Shown in pieces: positions 25,151-37,365 of a DNA stretch of 64,000 bases. The stretch spans positions 1 to 64,000 of the forward strand of contig JAIOTZ010000275.1 in NCBI GenBank assembly GCA_023374045.1. Direction: 5' to 3'. The notes beneath the pieces are model-generated. The model ran no database searches and was not told where the DNA came from. It worked only from the letters and a program-made list of their open reading frames with translations. Numbering within the stretch: position 1 is the first letter of the stretch; each line of letters begins with the position of its first letter. The position numbers and the translations under genes were made by a program. This DNA comes from Limonium bicolor (lineage: Eukaryota; Streptophyta; Magnoliopsida; Caryophyllales; Plumbaginaceae).

Positions 25151-25310
25151 GGCAGATGCACTGAGAAAGGAGATTAGAGAGATGACGGAGCCTCTCTCTC
25201 TAGAAACATTGTCGTTGTGTAATTATACCATGGATGATACATTATATTTTGAATAGGAGTCAGTATAATATTTTGGAGCGAGCATTATTAGAGTATTTAT
25301 TGTTCATTAA

Positions 25311-25507
25311 GGCTGCGTTCGTTCAGGGGATGAACCAGAGATAAATGGGAGATGAATGACAAACGCACATATGAGGCGTTTGGAAAATCTCTCTCGTGAG
25401 TATATTGTGGTCCCCAGTTAAAGAGAGAGAAAAAAAAGAACAAATAAAAGAGTGACAAGTGTCACTTTTAAGCTCATGAAAATTCCCAGCCATTATCGAA
25501 CGGCCCC
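25311..25507. mobile_element. PIF/Harbinger-like MITE
   Basis: 197 bp flanked by TAA on both sides (25308-25310, 25508-25510). The ends GGCTGCGTTCG and CGAACGGCCCC form an imperfect inverted repeat. The three-base duplication and GGC..TTCG ends suit a Tourist/PIF-type MITE. It has no coding capacity. Confidence 0.6.
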
Positions 25508-25510
25508 TAA

Positions 25511-26733
25511 ATTTATTCTCTAGAACACTGTTGCTCTATTTGTAACGTGATTGTGTGATGAGTGTTCAGTCGTATTATATAGATTGAAGATGAACTCTCA
25601 TATATTTATATATATATATGTCTAATCTTGAACACCGGCTATTACCTAATTTAAATAGTGAAATGAAGAAATCTAAGCCTTGATAAAGACAATAATAAGG
25701 TCTCTAATTAAGAAGCCAAACATACCAAAGAACAACGCAATACAAGTCCAAGCATCAATATTGTAAATACCACTCGAGAAGGGGAAAAATTGACACAAAA
25801 AACGATAGCCTAGGCAGCATATCTATTCGTGAAGAAAATCTATTAAAAAAAGGAAGTGGATGGGATGTTCACTATCTTGGAGGGTACCCTTCAAACCCTC
25901 CTAGCCGCCCTAAGAGCATGTTTAGTCGGTACAACGGAAAGGCCCCCAAATTTTAGGGGTCCTATATTTTAGGATTTCTATTTTTTTATTTTATAGAATT
26001 ATTTTTTGGGAGAAAAAAATTGTACTATCAAATCATCAACAATAAATTATATTTTAACATTATTTAGCATTTTAGAATAAGTAAATAATTTATTTATGGG
26101 TATGTAATTGTTTTTCATTTGGTAAAAAAATACTTAACAATTAATGAGTTTTTAAAATGATTAGTATACCTCTTTTTAATTTGGATTAGTAATTCATCTA
26201 TATTTTTGAGATTTAACACTGTTGTAGAATTCAATTGATAAATATAACACAACTGAACTAAAGAATTTATATTTTATATTAAAATTAATTTATATGGGAC
26301 CTCATTTAAACATAGGGGCCCTCAAACGACAGAGACGCGGCAGTGATGATTGGGTGTACTTTGACATGGTTTAGAATCTCACTTTGTGTGCCCCTCGTTG
26401 ATCCTATGGACCTCACTCTAGCATGTCTTTTATATATATATAGTTTACTGGTAAACCATTTCTAAAATGACAATATTGTGGCTAAATTAGCCCTTCTGGC
26501 CAAGTTCAATCTAGAAAACATGGAGTTTCAAGTGTACAGCAATATGTAAAGGTTCCTTGACGATAATATTATATGGTGGGCAGTGGCGTATCCAAAGGGA
26601 GCAAGGAAGTAACGGACTAGAGGACGTGAGGCTCGAGGTCAGTAATATAAATGATCATGATTACACTATTAAGTCCCCCTGGCTCCCAAAATTCTCGAAC
26701 AATCATGATAACGGAAGATAGGGATGTGGTGAC
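25511..26733. other. Intergenic DNA, no gene seen
   Basis: AT-rich. A possible decayed element is suggested by GGCCCCCAAATTTTAGGGG near 25950 and GACCTC...AGGGGCCCTCAAACG near 26300, but without a clear TSD. Confidence 0.5.
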
Positions 26734-26907
26734 CATGGGCGGAGCCAGAAATTGAAGTTGAGGGGGGCATGAACAAAATTATAAAAAGTTAGGGGGGTCT
26801 TTTGTCAAAATTTTCTAAAAAATTTTTTTTTACACTATAATTTTGTGTAATTTAGCAAAGTTGGGGGGTGTGTTTTACCCCCTATCCCCCCTCTGTCTCC
26901 GCCACTG
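26734..26907. mobile_element. hAT-type MITE, 174 bp
   Basis: Exact 8-bp target duplication GTGGTGAC at 26726-26733 and 26908-26915. The ends CATGGGCGGAGCCAG and TGTCTCCGCCACTG are inverted with a few mismatches. The interior is G/C-run rich (GGGGGG on the left, CCCCCC on the right). An 8-bp TSD is the hAT signature; no transposase. Confidence 0.85.
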
Positions 26908-27135
26908 GTGGTGACTCTCATGAGAGTTGGGTTCGTTGACGTTCCAAACGATGGGGCCCATCGCCAGTAAAAGTGGAATCCTTGGAGAAGATCAATCTCA
27001 ATGATTCTATCAACTGAAGAAGCAGAGCCACATATTTCGAATAATCTGCAACGGCCCAGGAAAAAAGAAAGCTTTTAGGAAACAATCAATATTAGTTGCA
27101 GCGCGACGCTGCTTCAGAAAGAGGGCAACGTCAAG

Positions 27136-27412
27136 TGATTGACATCTGAGTGGTAGAGGATTGAAGTAGGGGATGGAAGGTCCTGAGTTCGAATCCTCTT
27201 ATCATCCATTTTGGTAGGGGAAAGGAGTTTATTCTCTTATTACTCATTCTGGGAGAGTGGAGAAATGGAGTTTTCTCTCCGATTACCTAACCTGGTGGAG
27301 GAATGAGTGGTGGGGGTAAGGAGTTTACTCTCCGACCCAGCCTGAAAGGAGTTTGTATGTGTAAGGTAGGACCCAGCTATGTAAGCTGGGCCCAGCCAAT
27401 TATCAAAAAAAA
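27136..27412 (+). mobile_element. tRNA-derived SINE
   Basis: An RNA polymerase III promoter is recognisable: A box TGAGTGGTAGAGG near 27147-27159 and B box GGTCCTGAGTTCGAATCC at 27179-27196, about 30 bp apart. The element ends in a short A run at 27405-27412 and has no tRNA fold beyond the boxes. The left edge is approximate and I found no convincing TSD. Confidence 0.75.
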
Positions 27413-28116
27413 CTGCCTTTCCGGCTTCCCCAACAAGTCTCTAGCAAACAATGAAAAAGAGCAGACCGCAAAATACCAATGGCGGTGGGAATAAGAAGCA
27501 GCGAACCTGATTATTACTCCCCCACCGTCCTGGCATAAGTCTTTTGGTGCAAACTGGCCCCCCAGAATTGAATCTTTTAATTGTTTTGTCTCAAAAAATC
27601 TGTGCCAGGAAACCATGAAGCTGTGGCGAGAGGTATTGCATTGATGGGGTGTAGAAAACGACATGGGCGGAGATGTCTAGGAAAGTTCTACAAACTGGCG
27701 TAATCCTTATCCAGTTATCCTATAGTGTGCGAACTAAATGGATGTGGAAAGCCTCTTTCGTATCCACTACGTACAACATCTAACGAAGCAGTATTGAACA
27801 TGAGAAAATCAGCTGGGCACCAGTAGCAATTTCAACAAGCTCCAGGTGCGAGAATGGTGAAAAAGGCAGCAGTGTGCAGGGGCCAGCAAATAGTCATGGT
27901 CGACGCCTCGAATTTGAAAGATCCAGCTGTTTAACATGGTTACTCTTAGCTACTTTGTTAGCCCCTGATAAAAAAAGGTCTAATTTCCTATAGAGCTGTG
28001 ATTGAGGTTTGTCGAAGTCTTGATTTACTAAACTAATCTAGATTTTATCTTTTGATTTATGTTGAAAACGAAACTCTAGCTAATAATTATTTCAGTGGGT
28101 TATAGGTTACACTACC
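27413..28116. other. Unidentified single-copy-looking DNA
   Basis: Mixed composition with short open frames on both strands (for example 27377-27664 minus) but no family I recognise. It may include decayed coding sequence. Confidence 0.4.
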
Positions 28117-28432
28117 AATCAATTAAGTTTTTTTTTTTAGCAAACTTGAAATATTCATTCATAACTTGTCTACCACTCAAATAAGGGAATAGAACAATTC
28201 CCCTTCATTTGGGTGGACAAAAGTTTGATAAGGATGAGAACAGGCTCCCAAATCCGCTTTGAACAACAACCGAAAACTTCCAAAATCCAAACAAACCTAG
28301 TTATGAGGTAACAATACATATATAAAAAGGAGTCAGTAAGACTACTCTTAAACTTAAGATAATAAAGGCTACTACTTTCCAACCGTAGCTCTTCTTTGCG
28401 TATTCATCACCCGCCAACGTCTCCTGACCAAC

Positions 28433-28660
28433 TCAAATGCTAGTCACAACAAATGCAATGGTACCCACCGGAAAGACAAGCTCCAAAGCAATTGACATGT
28501 TATTATAACTAACTAAAGCACTATGATAGTGCAGAATACGAGATTGCTGTAAAGAATCCAAGGAAAACCGCACATCGAAGGAACTAACAATGGGTAGCAC
28601 TCCTCCCAAAAGTCCCAAACCATACATGGTCCTACCCTCTAGAAGATACTTGGTTAGCAA
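28433..28660 (-). pseudogene. Second small ORF in the retroposon 3' part
   Basis: 75 codons, possibly starting upstream (the frame is open before the ATG). It ends in I-A-L-E-L-V-F-P-V-G-T-I-A-F-V-V, which resembles the C-terminus of the main ORF at both protein and DNA level over about 50 bp. This suggests an internal duplication or an alternative last segment. The function is unknown. Confidence 0.35.
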
Positions 28661-28738
28661 GAAATCTCTCGCATTTAATTCCCACCAAATCCTCCACTTG
28701 TTCGATCTTTTGTTAGCTTACAACACAAGCTAAGGTAC

Positions 28739-31700
28739 TGAAATACCCCGAACTTAAGTATAGGGATTAAAATTAATCTAATACGTATTTAAGGGCCTAA
28801 TGGTACCTATTAATACTGGGGGGAAAAATAAATCCAAAGAATAATAAACGCTTAAAAGCGGAAAACGCAAATAAGCGTTAAATAACCATAAGGAGTATGA
28901 ACCTCGGTTAGAGTATTATATGGATCCCAAAGGTTTATAAGACCTAAATATATAATGGGAACACTCCCAAGAAACGGATCCAATAATGTATTAAAACGCT
29001 AATAGAGCTTTAAACGCACGTTTTCGAGAAGACCCGAAAACGTGATTTTAAGTGGTCAAACGAACCCGTAAAAAAAAATTATAAGTCATTAAATAAATAT
29101 TATTAAGCATTTATGAAAGCTTGATAACCAATAAAAATAAAGAAACGAGAAAATTCCGGAAAACGGGCCCGGTTAGTGAACAGTACCTAAACCGGGTAAA
29201 ATAACGAGCGTTTTCTGTAAAAGACGAAAAATGCTCCAGCTAGTGTAACAGTGGGGGGCCGGTTTTTACTGTTGTAGACAGCTCTCCCTCACACACACAC
29301 ACAAGAGACAAATGAGTAATAAAGTAGCAAAAAGTAAAAAAGTAGTCCTCTCTCTCTCCTTATTTACTTAACTCTCTCATCTCTCTCTCTCCAATCCCCT
29401 CCTCTCTCTCACGGTGGACTCCCCCTCCTGAACCTCTCTTCTTCCTCCTCTGGTGGGGGGCGATTTCTTGGAGCTCCACAAGCCTCCCATGGCTTCTCCT
29501 CTTCCTCCACATGCTCTAGCTCCACTTGAACTCCAAAGGTAAAAATAATTACATATTTGAACTCCCCTCATCCTCCTCTATCATCCTCTCTTTTCAAAAT
29601 TCGAAAAGGATGAGTTTCATCTCCATGGGTTTTCCCCATTTGAAGAGAAAGGCACACCATTATGGAGCTTGGAGTCCCCTCTTTCCAACAAGGTAAAAAT
29701 CTACATGAAAAACTCATGTTTTCTTCACCTCCCTTCATAACCGATTTTTGCCCCATTTGTAATGATCTATTTTTCTCTCTCTTTGGAGCATAATATCAAC
29801 CTTGCAATGGTGGTGGATTCACCTTCTTGAACCAAGGGCCAAAACCCCTCCTAAAAGCTTCAAAAGGTAAACCCTAGAAATTTGTTTAAAACCTCTCAAT
29901 GAGTTAGTATAAATCTAAGGGTTAGTATATTAACTATACTTGTTTTGTATGCTTTGGGTGATGGGAATGGAGTTTGGCAACTCCATTCCCAATGTGGCCG
30001 ATTTGGGCAAGGAAGAAAGGAAGAAGAGAATTGAAAAGGGAATGAAGGAATTATAAGCTCAAGGTAAGAGCTCTTTACTAATGTTAATTTAATGCATTAG
30101 ACTATGGGAATGGGCAACTAACTAAAGAACCCAAAATCTTGTATTGGTATTGTAGTATTGGAAGTTGAGTATTTGTGAGGAGGATTGAGTATTTGAGAAT
30201 TAGTATGTGGATAGTAGGCCTTGGAGCCAAATGATTGTGTATGAGTATAGTATTGGTATTTGAAGAAGTATGGGTGAAGGTATGTTGTATTGATTGCTGG
30301 TAGGACCCTTGTATGGGTGTGGCTAGAGTAGGAATGAATTTAATGAAGGCGTATGTTTGTGGAGAAGTTAGAATTGTAGGTAGACTATGGCGAAATTTTG
30401 GTAGGAATTGAGCATTAAGGAATGACTTGGTGTGAATGGGAGAACCAAGGTATGTATTGGGGCTAGTAGAGATGTTCAATGACCATGGATTGGTAATTGG
30501 AGAATGAGGATGAAGCATGTAAAAATCTGTAGCGAGAGGTATTGGATTTCATTGGAGGAATTAGCAAGAATGAGAGTACAAGGTTTAGTAAAATGAATGT
30601 TGGACTTGGGTATAGATGTTGTAATTGCTTGGAAATGTATTTGGGATGCTAGTAATGGTATTGGTAGTAGAAGTATTGGATGGGAGAATTGAGAAACAAA
30701 ATCTGTAGCATTAGTGTGAGGAAACTAGTATAAGTGTTGAAATGAAATGAGGAAAAATGTGTAAGTGAATGTAAGGATTGAGTAGTAAGCTTGGTGGATG
30801 AACCAAGGTGATTTAGAGGGTGTAATTAGTGCTAAATCATGTGGGGAAGTATTGGTAAAGATTGGGGAAGCAATGGGTAAAGAGAACACCCAAAAACAGA
30901 TTTTAAAACTGAAGTACTGGGCCGGACCGACCTTAGGACCGAACTTGCAAGGTCGGTCGAGCCCAGATTTACAAAGACGGGAAACCTTCTGGAATCGACC
31001 GACCTTGCGACCGGACTTGCAAGTTCGGTCGGACCAGAAAATTCTCCCGTCAGAAACCTTCTGGAATGGACCGAACTTGCGACCGGACTTGCAAGTTCGG
31101 TCGGCCAGAAAAATTCCCGTAATGCAAGCTACTGGAATGGACCGACCTTGTGACCGGACTTGCAAGGTCGGTCGGGCTAAAATTCTCACGAAAGAAACTT
31201 ACTGGAATGGACCGACCTTGGGACCGGACTTGCAAGGTCGGTCGGCCCTGGAATTTTCACACGATGTAGCCTACTGACTTGGACCGAACTTGCGACCGGA
31301 CTTGCAAGTTCGGTCGAGTCAAACAACAAAAAATGTTTTATCATATGATTATAGTTATCATATGTATATATATATATATATATGCCTATACAAATATAAG
31401 CATATATATATGTAGTAATACACCGTTAATGAAGTAATAATGGTAAGAAAGTAAGTGAATGAGTAAGGAAACAAGTTTAAAAAGTAGTAAAGAAAAGGAA
31501 GGTTTGATAACCAAGTAAGAAGGTAATAAAGTAGTAAGTATACATTGAAAATAACAATGAAGGAGTAAGTGAGATCAATAATAGGTCATTGATCATACTA
31601 CTTCATGTATGTATAGGAATCAAATAGTTGATCTCCAAAGGAACCGGTAGTGCAAAAACGACGGTGTACGGTATGATTTCTTCATGCCCTGTATCCTAAC

Positions 31701-33047
31701 TTGGTTACCCCGATTTGTGTGCTTATGTGATCACCAATAAGATAATTGCACGAATCAGACTTATATTGCACATAATTGTGTTTGGACTATTTTGTTCTTG
31801 TGTATCTTCTTGAACATTTAGTTTGTATAATTCATGAAATGGATGAATGAGAATGAAGTGTATGTGTAAGTATGAGTACTTGTGTATTGTATTGATGTAT
31901 GGAAAGAAGGTATGGACTTCTACTAATTCCTAACGATCTAACTCCTAACATGAGTAATGAGTAAAATGGAATGAGTAGAAGCCCGATATAGTTTCGGCCA
32001 CGCGTGAGGATAAGGAAACACAAGAGGTTGGATCCGAATCCTGGCTATAATCTTTTCCTTGGACCAATTCCCTCGAATGGGTAGCATCCTAGATTAGTGG
32101 GCCACCCTAAAGCCCGGTGGTGGGATGTAGTAATCCCTGCCCGGAGGTCATACCGACTTAACTGGAAGTAAAGTATGTAAGAAGTAAGTATTGCATGTGT
32201 ATTGGTCTTGACTATTGTAAGTCATTGACCTGGCGCAAAAGTATTGAACACCCGATTAACCCGGACGGGTAATGAAGCTAACTGGACCTTTGTATGTATT
32301 GGAGAATTGTATCTCCGTATTGCGTAGTGAGTATGTAATGAGTATGTATTGTGTATGTGTATTCTGGAAGATGGTAAGTAAGTATTGGTTGAGTTGTATT
32401 GTTTTCCAAGCATGTATTGTACTGTGCGTATGTATGAATACCTTGTGTAGTATTGTAGTATCGTGAATGAAAGCATGTAAGTATGTATGTATGTATGTAT
32501 GTATTGCAAAATGAATTGCATGTATTCGACCAAATGGTCGGCGTACCCTCGCTAGTACGCGGGGTATGCGGTTATCATATTCAGCGTAAGCTGACCCCCT
32601 AGGGGGAACGTTTTTAGTGTGCAGGTACCCGAAGCAGACCTAGTCACAGAAGAGACCGTTGGACATGCCTAGATTACTAGGAATGAAAAGTATATTGTAG
32701 TAAATGGTATAAGGCTTGTAGCCTTGCATGTAGAAATGTACCAAGGGGTACACTACTACGTAAGTTGCAAGTATGTAGTTGTGAGGAACGGGTAGTGGAT
32801 AGACTCTTAATGAGTATGCGTGGAATTGAAGAGATATCGTATTTGTATTTGGAACTCAGTAAACTCGGTACGTGTAGTGTATTATCTTGTACTGAAGTAT
32901 GGGGTATTGTATTGAATGGAGTATTGTAGTACTCAGTAAGTAATGGGAGTATGTATTGTATTTGAGTAGTACTCGGATATTCCGGTCCATCAGACCGATG
33001 CTGTATGTATTAGTAGCCTTGTTAGTCACGTGGGTGGCTAACGACAT
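28739..33047 (+). repeat. LTR arm, plus orientation, lacking its last ~98 bp
   Basis: Begins TGAAATACCCC and matches the reverse complement of 33146-37330. It ends abruptly at CTAACGACAT, directly joined to TGTAACACCCC of the next arm, so the final ~98 bp (the counterpart of 33048-33145) are missing. It includes a ~150-bp segment near 28880-29045 that the other arm lacks. Confidence 0.9.
30921..31320. repeat. Six-unit palindromic GC-rich array (left arm)
   Basis: Six units of ~60-70 bp, each with an inverted pair such as CCGACCTTG...CAAGGTCGG or CCGAACTTG...CAAGTTCGG around a GACCGGACTTG core. Spacers contain CTGGAATGGACC. In most units both arms carry the same variant. Confidence 0.88.
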
Positions 33048-36000
33048 TGTAACACCCCTACCGCTAATACCGTCATTACCGTCCAATCTCCTTATACATT
33101 TGTACTCACGCTGCGGATACATTCTTACTCAACAGCGGGTGATACAATGCCGTTAGCCACCCACGTGACTAACAAGGCTACTAATACATACAGCATCGGT
33201 CTGATGGATCGGAATATCCGAGTACTACTCAAATACAATACATACTCCCATTACTTACTGAGTACTACAATACTCCATTCAATACAATACTCCATTCAAT
33301 ACAATACTCCATTCAATACAATACCCCATACTTCAGTACAAGATAATACACTACACGTACCGAGTTTACTGAGTTCCAAATACAAATACGATATCTCTTC
33401 AATTCCACGCATACTCATTAAGAGTCTATCCACTACCCGTTCCTCACAACTACATACTTGCAACTTACGTAGTAGTGTACCCCTTGGTACATTTCTACAT
33501 GCAAGGCTACAAGCCTTATACCATTTACTAAAATCTACTTTTCATTCCTAGTAATCTAGGCATGTCCACCGGTCTCTTCTGTGACTAGGTCTGCTTCGGG
33601 TACCTGCACACTAAAAATGTTCCCCCTAGGGGGTCAGCTTACGCTAAATATGATAACCGCATACCCCGCGTACTAGCGAGGATACGCCGACCATTTGGTC
33701 GAATACATGCAATTCATTTTGCAATACATACATACATACATACATACATACATACATACATACTTACATGCTTTCATTCACGATACTACAATACTACACA
33801 AGGTATTCATACATACGCACAGTACAATACATGCTTGTAAGACAATACAAGTCAACCAATACTTACTTACCATCTTCCAGAATACACATACACAATACAT
33901 ACTCATTACATACTCACTACGCAATATGGAGATACAATTCTCCAATACATACAAAGGTCCAGTTAGCTTCATTACCCGCCCGGGTTAATCGGGTGTTCAA
34001 TACTTTTGCGCCAGGTCAATGACTTACAATAGTCAAGACCAATACACATGTAATACTTACTTCTTACATACTTTACTTCCAGTTAAGTCGGTATGACCTC
34101 CGGGAAGGGATTACTACATCCCACCACCGGGCTTTAGGGTGGCCCACTAATCCAGGATGCTACCCATTCGAGGGAATTGGTCCAAGGAAAAGATTATAGC
34201 CAGGATTCGGATCCAACCTCTTGTGTTTCCTTATCCTCACGCGTGGCCGAAACTATATCGGGCTTCTACTCATTCCATTTTACTCATTACTCATGTTAGG
34301 AGTTAGATCGTTAGGAATTAGTAGAAGTCCATACCTTCTTTCCATACATCAATACAATACACAAGTACTCATACTTACACATACACTTCATTCTCATTCA
34401 TCCATTTCATGAATTATACAAACTAAATGTTCAAGAAGATACACAAGAAAAAAATAGTCTAAACACAATTATGTGCAATATAAGTTCGATTCGTGCAATT
34501 ATCTTATTGGTGATCACATAAGCACACATATTAGGGTAACCAAGTTAGGATACAGGGCATGAAGAAATCATACCGTACACCGTCGTTTTGCTAGTTAGTA
34601 CCGGGTCTTGGAGATCAACTATTTGATTCCTTACATACATGAAGTAGTATGATCAATGACCTATTATTGATCTCACTTACTCCTTCATTGTTATTTTCAA
34701 TGTATACTTACTACTTTATTACCTTCTTACTTGGTTATCAAACCTTTCTTTTCTTTACTACTTCTTAAACTTGTTTCCTTACTCATTCACTTACTTTCTT
34801 ACCATTATTACTTCATTAATGGTGTATTACTACATATATATGCTTATATTTGTATAGGCATATATATATACATATGATAACTATAATCATATGATAAAAC
34901 TTTTTTTTTGTTTGACTCGACCGAACTTGCAAGTCCGGTCGCAAGTTCGGTCCAAGTCAATAGGCTACATCGTGTGAAAATTCCAGGGCCGACCGACCTT
35001 GCAAGTCCGGTCCCAAGGTCGGTCCATTCCAGTAAGTTTCTTTCATGAGAATTCTAGCCCGACCGACCTTGCAAGTCCGGTCGCAAGGTCGGTCCATTCC
35101 AGTAGCTTGCATTACGGGAATTTTTCTGGCCGACCGAACTTGCAAGTCCGGTCACAAGTTCGGTCCATTCCAGAAGGTTTCTGACGGGAGAATTTTCTGG
35201 TCTGACCGAACTTGCAAGTCCGGTCGCAAGGTCGGTCGATTCCAGAAGGTTTCCCGTCTTTGTAAATCTGGGCTCAACCGACCTTGCAAGTTCGGTCCTA
35301 AGGTCGGTCCGGCCCAGTACTTCAGTTTTAAATCTGTTTTTGGGTGTTCTCTTTACCCATTGCTTCCCCAATCTTTACCAATACTTCCCCACATGATTTA
35401 GCACTAATTACACCCTCTAATCACCTTGGTTCATCCACCAAGCTTACTACTCAATCCTTACATTCACTTACACATTTTTCCTCATTTCATTTCAACACTT
35501 ATACTAGTTTCCTCACACTAATGCTACAGATTTTGTTTCTCAATTCTCCCATCCAATACTTCTACTACCAATACCATTACTAGCATCCCAAATACATTTC
35601 CAAGCAATTACAACATCTATACCCAAGTCCAACATTCATTTTACTAAACCTTGTACTCTCATTCTTGCTAATTCCTCCAATGAAATCCAATACCTCTCGC
35701 TACAGATTTTTACATGCTTCATCCTCATTCTCCAATTACCAATCCATGGTCATTGAACATCTCTACTAGCCCCAATACATACCTTGGTTCTCCCATTCAC
35801 CAAGTCATTCCTTAATGCTCAATTCCTACCAAAATTTCGCCATAGTCTACCTACAATTCTAACTTCTCCACAAACATACTCCTTCATTAAATTCATTCCT
35901 ACTCTAGCCACACCCATACAAGGGTCCTACCAGCAATCAATACAACATACCTTCACCCATACTTCTTCAAATACCAATACTAATACTCATACACAATCAT

Positions 36001-37330
36001 TTGGCTCCAAGGCCTACTATCCACATACTAATTCTCAAATACTCAATCCTCCTCACAAATACTCAACTTCCAATACTACAATACCAATACAAGATTTTGG
36101 GTTCTTTAGTTAGTTGCCCATTCCCATAGTCTAATGCATTAAATTAACATTAGTAAAGAGCTCTTACCTTGAGCTTATAATTCCTTCATTCCCTTTTCAA
36201 TTCTCTTCTTCCTTTCTTCCTTGCCCAAATCGGCCACATTGGGAATGGAGTTGCCAAACTCCATTCCCATCACCCAAAGCATACAAAACAAGTATAGTTA
36301 ATATACTAACCCTTAGATTTATACTAACTCATTGAGAGGTTTTAAACAAATTTCTAGGGTTTACCTTTTGAAGCTTTTAGGAGGGGTTTTGGCCCTTGGT
36401 TCAAGAAGGTGAATCCACCACCATTGCAAGGTTGATATTATGCTCCAAAGAGAGAGAAAAATAGATCATTACAAATGGGGCAAAAATCGGTTATGAAGGG
36501 AGGTGAAGAAAACATGAGTTTTTCATGTAGATTTTTACCTTGTGGAAAGAGGGGACTCCAAGCTCCATAATGGTGTGTCTTTCTCTTCAAATGGGGAAAA
36601 CCCATGGAGATGAAACTCATCCTTTTCGAATTTTGAAAAGAGAGGATGATAGAGGAGGATGAGGGGAGTTCAAATATGTAATTATTTTTACCTTTGGAGT
36701 TCAAGTGGAGCTAGAGCATGTGGAGGAAGAGGAGAAGCCATGGGAGGCTTGTGGAGCTCCAAGAAATCGCCCCCCACCAGAGGAGAAGAAGAGAGTTCAG
36801 GAGGGGAGTCCACCGTGAGAGAGGAGGGATTGGAGAGAGAGAGATGAGAGAGTTAAGTAAATAAGAGAGAGAGAGGACTACTTTTTACTTTTTGCTACTT
36901 TATTACTCATTTGTCTCTTGTGTGTGTGTGTGAGGGAGAGCTGTCTACAACAGTAAAAACCGGCCCCCCACTGTTACACTAGCTGGAGCGTTTTTCGTCT
37001 TTTACAGAAAACGCTCGTTATTTTACCCGGTTTAGGTACTGTTCACTAACCGGGCCCGTTTTCCGGAATTTTCTCGTTTCTTTATTTTTATTGGTTATCA
37101 AGCTTTCATAAATGCTTAATAATATTTATTTAATGACTTATAATTTTTTTTTACGGGTTCGTTTGACTTATAATATTTATTTAATGACTTATTTAGCGTT
37201 TTCCGCTTTTTAAGCGTTTATTTATTCTTTTGGATTTATTTTTCCCCACCAGTATTAATTAGGTACCATTAGGCCCTTAAATACGTATTAGATTAATTTT
37301 AATCCCTATACTTAAGTTCGGGGTATTTCA
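33048..37330 (-). repeat. LTR arm, minus orientation, complete
   Basis: 4283 bp with intact TGTAACACCCC and GGGGTATTTCA ends; in element orientation TGAAATACCCC to GGGGTGTTACA. It contains a (CATA)n run at 33724-33766 that is shorter in the other arm (32477-32503). Confidence 0.92.
34916..35318. repeat. Six-unit palindromic GC-rich array (right arm)
   Basis: Inverted copy of the array at 30921-31320 within the second LTR arm, in reversed unit order and with a few base changes. Confidence 0.88.
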
Positions 37331-37365
37331 ATCTACCCCCCCTTAAGAACTTTGTCCTCAAAGTT
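37331..37365 (-). promoter_or_regulatory. Polypurine tract with AGGA-loop hairpin
   Basis: The minus strand reads AACTTTG-AGGA-CAAAGTT (plus strand 37348-37365), then CTTAAGGGGGGGTAGAT, then the LTR start TGAAATACC. This is the plus-strand primer site of the inverted unit. Confidence 0.85.

Larger units (their letters stand above)
4862..25235 (-). mobile_element. Full-length L1-type LINE, interrupted by an LTR element
   Basis: Minus-strand non-LTR retrotransposon with its 3' poly(A) visible as T's at 4862-4870. The target duplication GATACATTAT is at 4852-4861 and 25236-25245. Without the 15.45-kb insertion at 6787-22236 it is about 4.92 kb: a short 5' UTR (about 85 bp), ORF1 with a zinc knuckle, and ORF2 with endonuclease, reverse transcriptase and zf-RVT. 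There is no RNase H domain after zf-RVT. ORF1 and ORF2 overlap by 8 nt. Apart from the insertion, one in-frame TGA at 5756-5758 is the only lesion I see, so the copy is young. Confidence 0.92.
4799..25263. mobile_element. Stowaway-like MITE split by a LINE
   Basis: The left end CTCCTCCTATTCAAAATAT and the right end ATATTTTGAATAGGAGTCAG form an inverted terminal repeat, flanked by TA at 4797-4798 and 25264-25265. Removing the LINE and one copy of its duplication leaves an element of only about 81 bp with an AAGTCATTTTAGA core typical of short Stowaway-type MITEs. The TA duplication and TIR fit Tc1/mariner-type mobilisation. It is the oldest layer of this nest. Confidence 0.65.

Noticed and set aside
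27146..27196. Candidate tRNA gene (A and B boxes)
   Set aside because: The boxes lie in a longer unit ending in an A run and no cloverleaf can be drawn; a SINE explains it better.
30725..31277. Overlapping ORFs of ~155 codons with repeated G-R-S-I/K-S-G-R peptides
   Set aside because: They are translations of the palindromic minisatellite in both strands; low-complexity artefact.
30921..31320. Regular palindromic repeats resembling a CRISPR array
   Set aside because: Repeat units are unequal, spacers are themselves similar, the array is duplicated in both LTR arms, and the DNA is plant nuclear; it is an LTR minisatellite.
32222..34022. Y/T/H-rich ORFs of 84-103 codons in both LTR arms
   Set aside because: Produced by CATA/TATG microsatellite DNA and mirrored between the inverted arms.
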